From Limnomonas spitsbergensis (taxonomy: Eukaryota; Chlorophyta; Chlorophyceae; Chlamydomonadales), in assembly GCA_037349105.1 (NCBI GenBank), contig JAYJMM010000026.1, forward strand, positions 2,170,001 through 2,234,000: DNA of 64,000 bases, written 5' to 3'. Below, piece after piece: positions 60,901-64,000 of the stretch. Below the pieces are notes generated by a model. It searched no databases, was not told the origin of the DNA, and saw only the letters and a list, made by a program, of their open reading frames with translations. The position numbers and the translations under genes are program-made. The first letter of the stretch is position 1; the number at the start of each line of letters is the position of its first letter.

Positions 60901-62928
60901 TATCTCCCACTCCTTGGGTTCAGGGCTGGTCATAACCCCAACCCACCCCAAACAGCTTGATGACACAGGGGTGGGTGAGGTGGCGCATCACACTTATCTC
61001 ACACTCCTTGGGTTCAGGGTTCAGGGCTGGTCATAACCCCAACCCTCCTCAAACAGCTTAATGACACAGGGGTAGGTGATGTGGCGCATCACACTTATCT
61101 CCCACTCCTTGGGTTCAGGGGTCAGGTCTGGTCCTTACCCTAACCCACCTCAACAGCTTGATGACACAGGGGTGGGTGAGGTGGCGCATTACACTTATCA
61201 CCCACTCCTTAGGTCCAGGGTTTAGAGCTGGTCCTAAACTCAAACCACCCCCAACAGCTTGATGACACAGGAGCGGGTGAGGTGGCGCATCACACTTATC
61301 TCCCACTCCTTGGGTTCAGGGTTCAGGGCTGGTCCTTACCCTAACCCACCTCAAACAGCCTGATGACACAGGGGTGGGTGAGGTGGCGCATCACACTTAT
61401 CTCCCACTCCTTGGGTTCAGGGTTCAGGGCTGGTCACAACCCCAACCCACCCCAAACAGCTTGATGACACAGGGGTGGGTGATGTGGCGCATCACACTTA
61501 TCTCCCACTCCTTCGGTTCAGGGGTCAGGTCTGGTCCTTACCCAAACCCACCTCAAACAGCTTGATCACACAGGGGTGGGTGAGGTGGCGCATCACTCGT
61601 ATCTCCCTTTGCATGCGCTTAGCTTCACTGGGGTCGATCAGCAACGCCTTATCGACCACCTTAACAGCAACCTTGCGGCGACTGAGGTGATGGATGCCCA
61701 GGTGCACCTGTGCAGGGGATCCCCAATGGACACTATGTAAAATCCAGTTGGAAAAGAGTTTATATATATATATATATATAATTTTTTTTTGAGGGGGGGG
61801 TGAGGATGAGGGGGCGAGAAGGAACAGTATTGTGTGTGATGCAACCTTGCGGCGACTGAGGTGGTGGACGCCCAGGTGCACCTGTGCAGGGGATCCCCCA
61901 TGGACATAGAGCAAAATAAATAAATAACAGTTAAACACATTACAAAATACACGTTTTTTGTTTAAACAGGGGGGGGGGGGGCAAGGGGGCGGCAATAGAA
62001 ACATGATTGGATGAGATCCTGCTCAATGCTCTCTAAAAAGAGGGGGGGGGGGACAAAGGGGAGTGTTACATAGGCGGGGAGTGAAAGAAGGGGGTGGGGG
62101 GAGTGAAAAAGAGGGGGAATGTGGACAAAGCGGAGTGAAACAGAGGTAGGGGGGGGGAGGGGAGTGGAAAAGACGTTTGGGTGTGGACAGCGGGGAGTGA
62201 AGAACAGGGGGGGGCTAAGGGGAGTCCAAGATAGGGGGGGAGGGGATGGGGACAAAGGGGAGTGAAAAGGGGGTGGGGGCTAAGGGGAGGGGAAACTGTG
62301 GGGGAGGGGGGGGGGGAGGGGAGGGGGGGGGGGGGAGGGGAGGGGGGCAATGGGAGTGAAACGAGGGTGTGGGGGGGGGTCAAGGGGGGGTGAAAACAAG
62401 GGGGGGGGGGGTAGGGGAGTGAAAAAGAGGGGGGGGGGGCGGACAAGTGGGAGTGAAAAAGAGGAAAGGGGAGGAAAGGGGAGTGGAAAATAGGTGTGTG
62501 TGTGTGGACAACAGGGAGTGAATAACAGGAGGGGGGGGGACTAAGGGAGGTGCAAAATAGGAGGAGATGGGGACAAATGGGAGTATAAAGAGTGTGTGTA
62601 TGTGGTGGGGGGGGTCAAATGGGAGTGGAAAATATGGGGGGGGGGGGGCAAATGGGAGTGTGAAGGAGTCAAGGGGAGGGCAAAAAACAAGGGTGCGGAA
62701 TGGGGACTGGAGTGGAAAATAGGATGGGGGGGGAAAATGGGATTCATGAAATAAAGGGGAGAACACAAATGGGATTCATAAAAATAGGGTGGGCGGGAAA
62801 GAGCACAACCGCCTTCCCCTCCATCGCACCTTACAAAAGCCTCCTTCTCCGATGACCTTCCCGATGGAGTACCCGGGCAAAGCAGCGGTGTGGATGTCAT
62901 GCATCTCAGAACCAAGGAGGATACGGGC
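48972..62928 (-). CDS. CAMK/SNF1-like Ser/Thr protein kinase with UBA-like tail (5' end outside window)
   Basis: Minus-strand exons in gene order: 62928-62830 (from upstream), 61707-61552, 59535-59467, 58473-58373, 56849-56740, 54426-54365, 51776-51671, 51183-51051, 50287-50161, 49357-49274, 49142-48972. All are GT-AG and the phases agree. Kinase motifs in order: [10 protein letters not shown] glycine loop; AVKVVDK (catalytic Lys); [19 protein letters not shown] (helix C Glu); [14 protein letters not shown] hinge; [33 protein letters not shown] activation segment; [31 protein letters not shown]. Then [20 protein letters not shown] and [15 protein letters not shown] resemble the UBA-like segment of AMPK-related kinases. 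All catalytic residues are present, so it should be active. The last exon (ending at a TGA) is the least certain. N-terminal exons lie beyond 64000. Confidence 0.85.
49394..49760 (-). repeat. CAGTTATACCAGT minisatellite
   Basis: About 25 units of AGTCAGTTATACCAGTC-like sequence (12-19 bp) in a kinase intron. Confidence 0.92.
50458..50672 (-). repeat. 18-bp GGAGTTACATAGGGGTAA tandem repeat
   Basis: About eleven units, some with GTGT for GGGG, in a kinase intron. Confidence 0.92.
50696..50975 (-). repeat. Telomere-like degenerate repeat
   Basis: Seven or so units of about 38 bp mixing CCCTAAACCCTGAACC with CAACCAAAGCGCTCC. CCCTAAA is the plant-type telomere unit. Shorter TTTAGGG-like runs lie at 39500-39530 and 56880-56930. 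Confidence 0.8.
51190..51350 (-). repeat. Purine-rich repeat before the kinase HPW exon
   Basis: GAGAGGAGGGGGGGGTGA units, then GAGGTCGAGTTC units. On the gene strand it is a long polypyrimidine tract ending at the acceptor of exon 51183-51051. Confidence 0.85.
51850..53462 (-). repeat. 23-bp minisatellite, about 70 copies
   Basis: Unit TTAGGGATCAAACACTCTCA plus GGG. The first part of the array (to about 52560) is a TACCCTCGGGGTTAAGGATC variant and the rest is the CACTCTCAGGG variant, so two subfamilies spread separately. Confidence 0.95.
54750..54860 (+). repeat. Dispersed repeat, copy 2 (CCGGCCTACGGCT family)
   Basis: GGGCCGATTGGGGCCAAAC and GACCGGCCTACGGCTGGTGG match the copy at 4029-4140. 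A fragment (GGCCGTAGGCCGGTCCAAGC) lies at 57468-57488. Confidence 0.6.
55775..56740 (-). repeat. CCCTACAAGGACGGAGTCTT minisatellite
   Basis: About 25 units of roughly 36 bp directly after the kinase DFG exon. Long Pro/Ser/Thr-rich frames on the plus strand are artefacts of this array. Confidence 0.93.
56955..57215 (-). repeat. 20-bp AGGTACAATTCAGGTATTTC tandem repeat
   Basis: About 13 units in the intron between the HRD and DFG exons. Confidence 0.94.
58688..58760 (-). repeat. GTGTAGACTAAAA tandem repeat
   Basis: Five units of 13-16 bp in a kinase intron. The same intron continues with three copies of dispersed family 1 up to 59094. Confidence 0.85.
59775..59920 (-). repeat. 20-bp GGACAAGCCAGGACAGGTCG tandem repeat
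   Basis: About eight near-perfect units without spacers. Preceded by TCAGGTCATG-rich sequence (59550-59635). Confidence 0.94.
59935..60480 (-). repeat. Hexamer satellite (GCCATT/GGTGCC/GGGCAA)
   Basis: About 545 bp of six-base units, including at least twelve GGGCAA in a row near 60395-60470. Six-base periodicity leaves several frames open on both strands (Pro-Val, Ala-Leu, Gly-Thr dipeptides); none is a gene. Confidence 0.95.
60640..61551 (-). repeat. About 100-bp repeat copying the 3' end of a kinase exon (about 9 decoys)
   Basis: CAAACAGCTTGATGACACAG recurs near 60661, 60761, 60862, 60957, 61058, 61159, 61258, 61360 and 61460. Each codes, on the minus strand, [15 protein letters not shown] followed by a GTGGG donor, as does the true exon end at 61552. 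Rest of the unit is intron sequence with a TTGGGTTCAGGG motif. Confidence 0.95.
61660..61915 (-). repeat. Duplicated start of the kinase Lys exon
   Basis: AACCTTGCGGCGACTGAGGT and the acceptor CCTGCACAG-GTG occur at the real exon (61707) and again about 174 bp upstream in the gene (about 61843-61900), separated by an AT dinucleotide and T/G runs. Confidence 0.9.
62030..62790 (-). repeat. Strongly purine-rich stretch
   Basis: About 750 bp of G/A-rich plus strand with GGGAGTGAAAAAGAGGGG-like units and many G runs of 7-12. On the gene strand it is polypyrimidine. Such DNA can form triplexes or G-quadruplexes. Confidence 0.85.
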
Positions 62929-62944
62929 CTATGGATGACAGGGG

Positions 62945-63455
62945 GGGAAGGGGGAGAGGGAGGGGGAGGGGGCATCAGGAGAACAGCAGGGCAGGGGGAG
63001 AAGGGGGAGAGAGAGGGGTAGGGGACATCAGCAGAACAGCAGGGCAGGGGGGGAAGGTGGAGAGGGAGGGGGAGGGGGCATCAGCAGAACAGCAGGGCAG
63101 GGGGGGAAGGTGGAGAGGGAGGGGGAGGGGGCATCAGCAGAACAGCAGGGCAGGGGGGGAAGGGGGAGAGGGAGGGGGAGGGGGCATCAGCAGAACAGCA
63201 GGGCAGGAAGGGAAGGGGGAGAGGGAGGGGGAGGGGGCATCAGCAGAACAGCAGGGCAGGGGGGGAAGGGGGAGAGGGAGGGGGAGGGGGCATCAGGAGA
63301 ACAGCAGGGCAGGGGGGGAAGGGGGAGAGGGAGGGGAAGGGGGCATCAGGAGAACAGCAGGGCAGGGGGGGAAGGTGGAGAGGGAGGGGGAGAGGGCATC
63401 AGCAGAACAGCAGGGCAGGAGGGGAAGGGGGAGAGGGAGGGGGAGGGGCATCAGC
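62945..63455 (-). repeat. About 53-bp GA-rich minisatellite
   Basis: About nine units of GGCATCAGCAGAACAGCAGG followed by GCAGGGGGGGAAGGGGGAGA. Confidence 0.93.
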
Positions 63456-64000
63456 AGAAGCTCAGACCCAAAGAGGATACGGGCCTGATACATGATAGGA
63501 GGGGGAGGGGCATCAGCAGAAGCTCAGACCCAAGGAGGATACGGGCCTGATACATGATAGGAGGGGGAGGGGCATCAGCAGAAGCTCAGACCCAAAGAGG
63601 ATACGGGCCTGATACATGATAGGAGGGGGAGGGGCATCAGCAGAAGCTCAGACCCAAGGAGGATACGAGCCTGATACATGATAGGAGGGGGAGGGGCATC
63701 AGCAGAAGCTCAGACCCAAGGAGGATACGAGCCTGATACATGATAGGAGGGGGAGGGGCATCAGCAGAAGCTCAGACCCAAGGAGGATACGGGCCTGATA
63801 CATGATAGGAGGGGGAGGGGGCATCAGCAGAAGCTCAGACCCAAAGAGGATACGGGCCTGATACATGATAGGAGGGGGAGGGGCATCAGCAGAAGCTCAG
63901 ACCCAAGGAGGATACGAGCCTGATACATGATAGGAGGGGGAGGGGCATCAGCAGAAGCTCAGACCCAAGGAGGATACGGGCCTGATACATTATAGGAGGG
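63456..64000 (-). repeat. 62-bp repeat copying the start of the kinase glycine-loop exon (about 9 copies, runs off the window)
   Basis: GAGGATACGGGCCTGATACA recurs every 62 bp (63476, 63538, 63600 and on). On the minus strand each unit is TGTATCAG, then GCCCGTATCCTCCTTGGGTC and TGAG, coding ARILLGSE like the real exon start at 62928. Confidence 0.95.

Overview
The window looks like nuclear DNA of a green alga. Its genes are split by many GT-AG introns, its coding sequence is GC-rich, its NOG1 protein is of the plant/fungal type, and TTTAGGG-like interstitial repeats occur. The species cannot be fixed from the sequence. There is no rRNA gene, no CRISPR array and no bacterial-style operon. Nearly every intron is filled with tandem repeats, and most long uninterrupted reading frames are artefacts of those repeats.

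Layout. (1) About 1-6867, plus strand: the 3' two thirds of NOG1, a nucleolar GTPase for 60S ribosome assembly, in nine exons that join in phase. (2) 6868-9161: AT-rich intergenic DNA. (3) 9162-28176, plus strand: a nearly pristine 19-kb retroelement with one 5,284-codon polyprotein (10513-26367). It carries zinc knuckles, a retropepsin-like site, reverse transcriptase, RNase H, a C5 cytosine DNA methyltransferase, a DDE integrase and a PHD-like finger. Its terminal repeats are split and permuted (B1 - ORF - A1-B2-A2) instead of being two equal LTRs. (4) 28177-30607: intergenic. (5) About 30608-44439, plus strand: a 3'(2'),5'-bisphosphate nucleotidase (CysQ/SAL1/BPNT1 family) in about eleven exons, with introns holding long minisatellites. 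(6) 44440-48971: intergenic DNA rich in short dispersed repeats. (7) 48972 to beyond 64000, minus strand: a CAMK/SNF1-like Ser/Thr protein kinase with a C-terminal UBA-like segment, in at least eleven exons.

The strongest candidate for something new is the retroelement. A 23-nt segment immediately after B1 is perfectly complementary to an internal part of B1, which suggests self-priming. A purine-rich tract lies just before A1. Together these imply that reverse transcription makes a cDNA with A-B repeats at both ends. The genomic copy is instead opened in the middle of that repeat, at a GACAGCTGTC palindrome, with TG...CA ends and a CACC target duplication. This is the split-direct-repeat layout known from tyrosine-recombinase DIRS-like elements, here coupled to a DDE integrase and a captured cytosine methyltransferase.

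A second theme is that tandem amplification repeatedly includes exon edges with their splice sites. It is seen in NOG1 exons 2, 5 and 6, nucleotidase exon h, and two kinase exons. This produces arrays of decoy splice sites and suggests that repeat growth starts at exon-intron borders in this genome.
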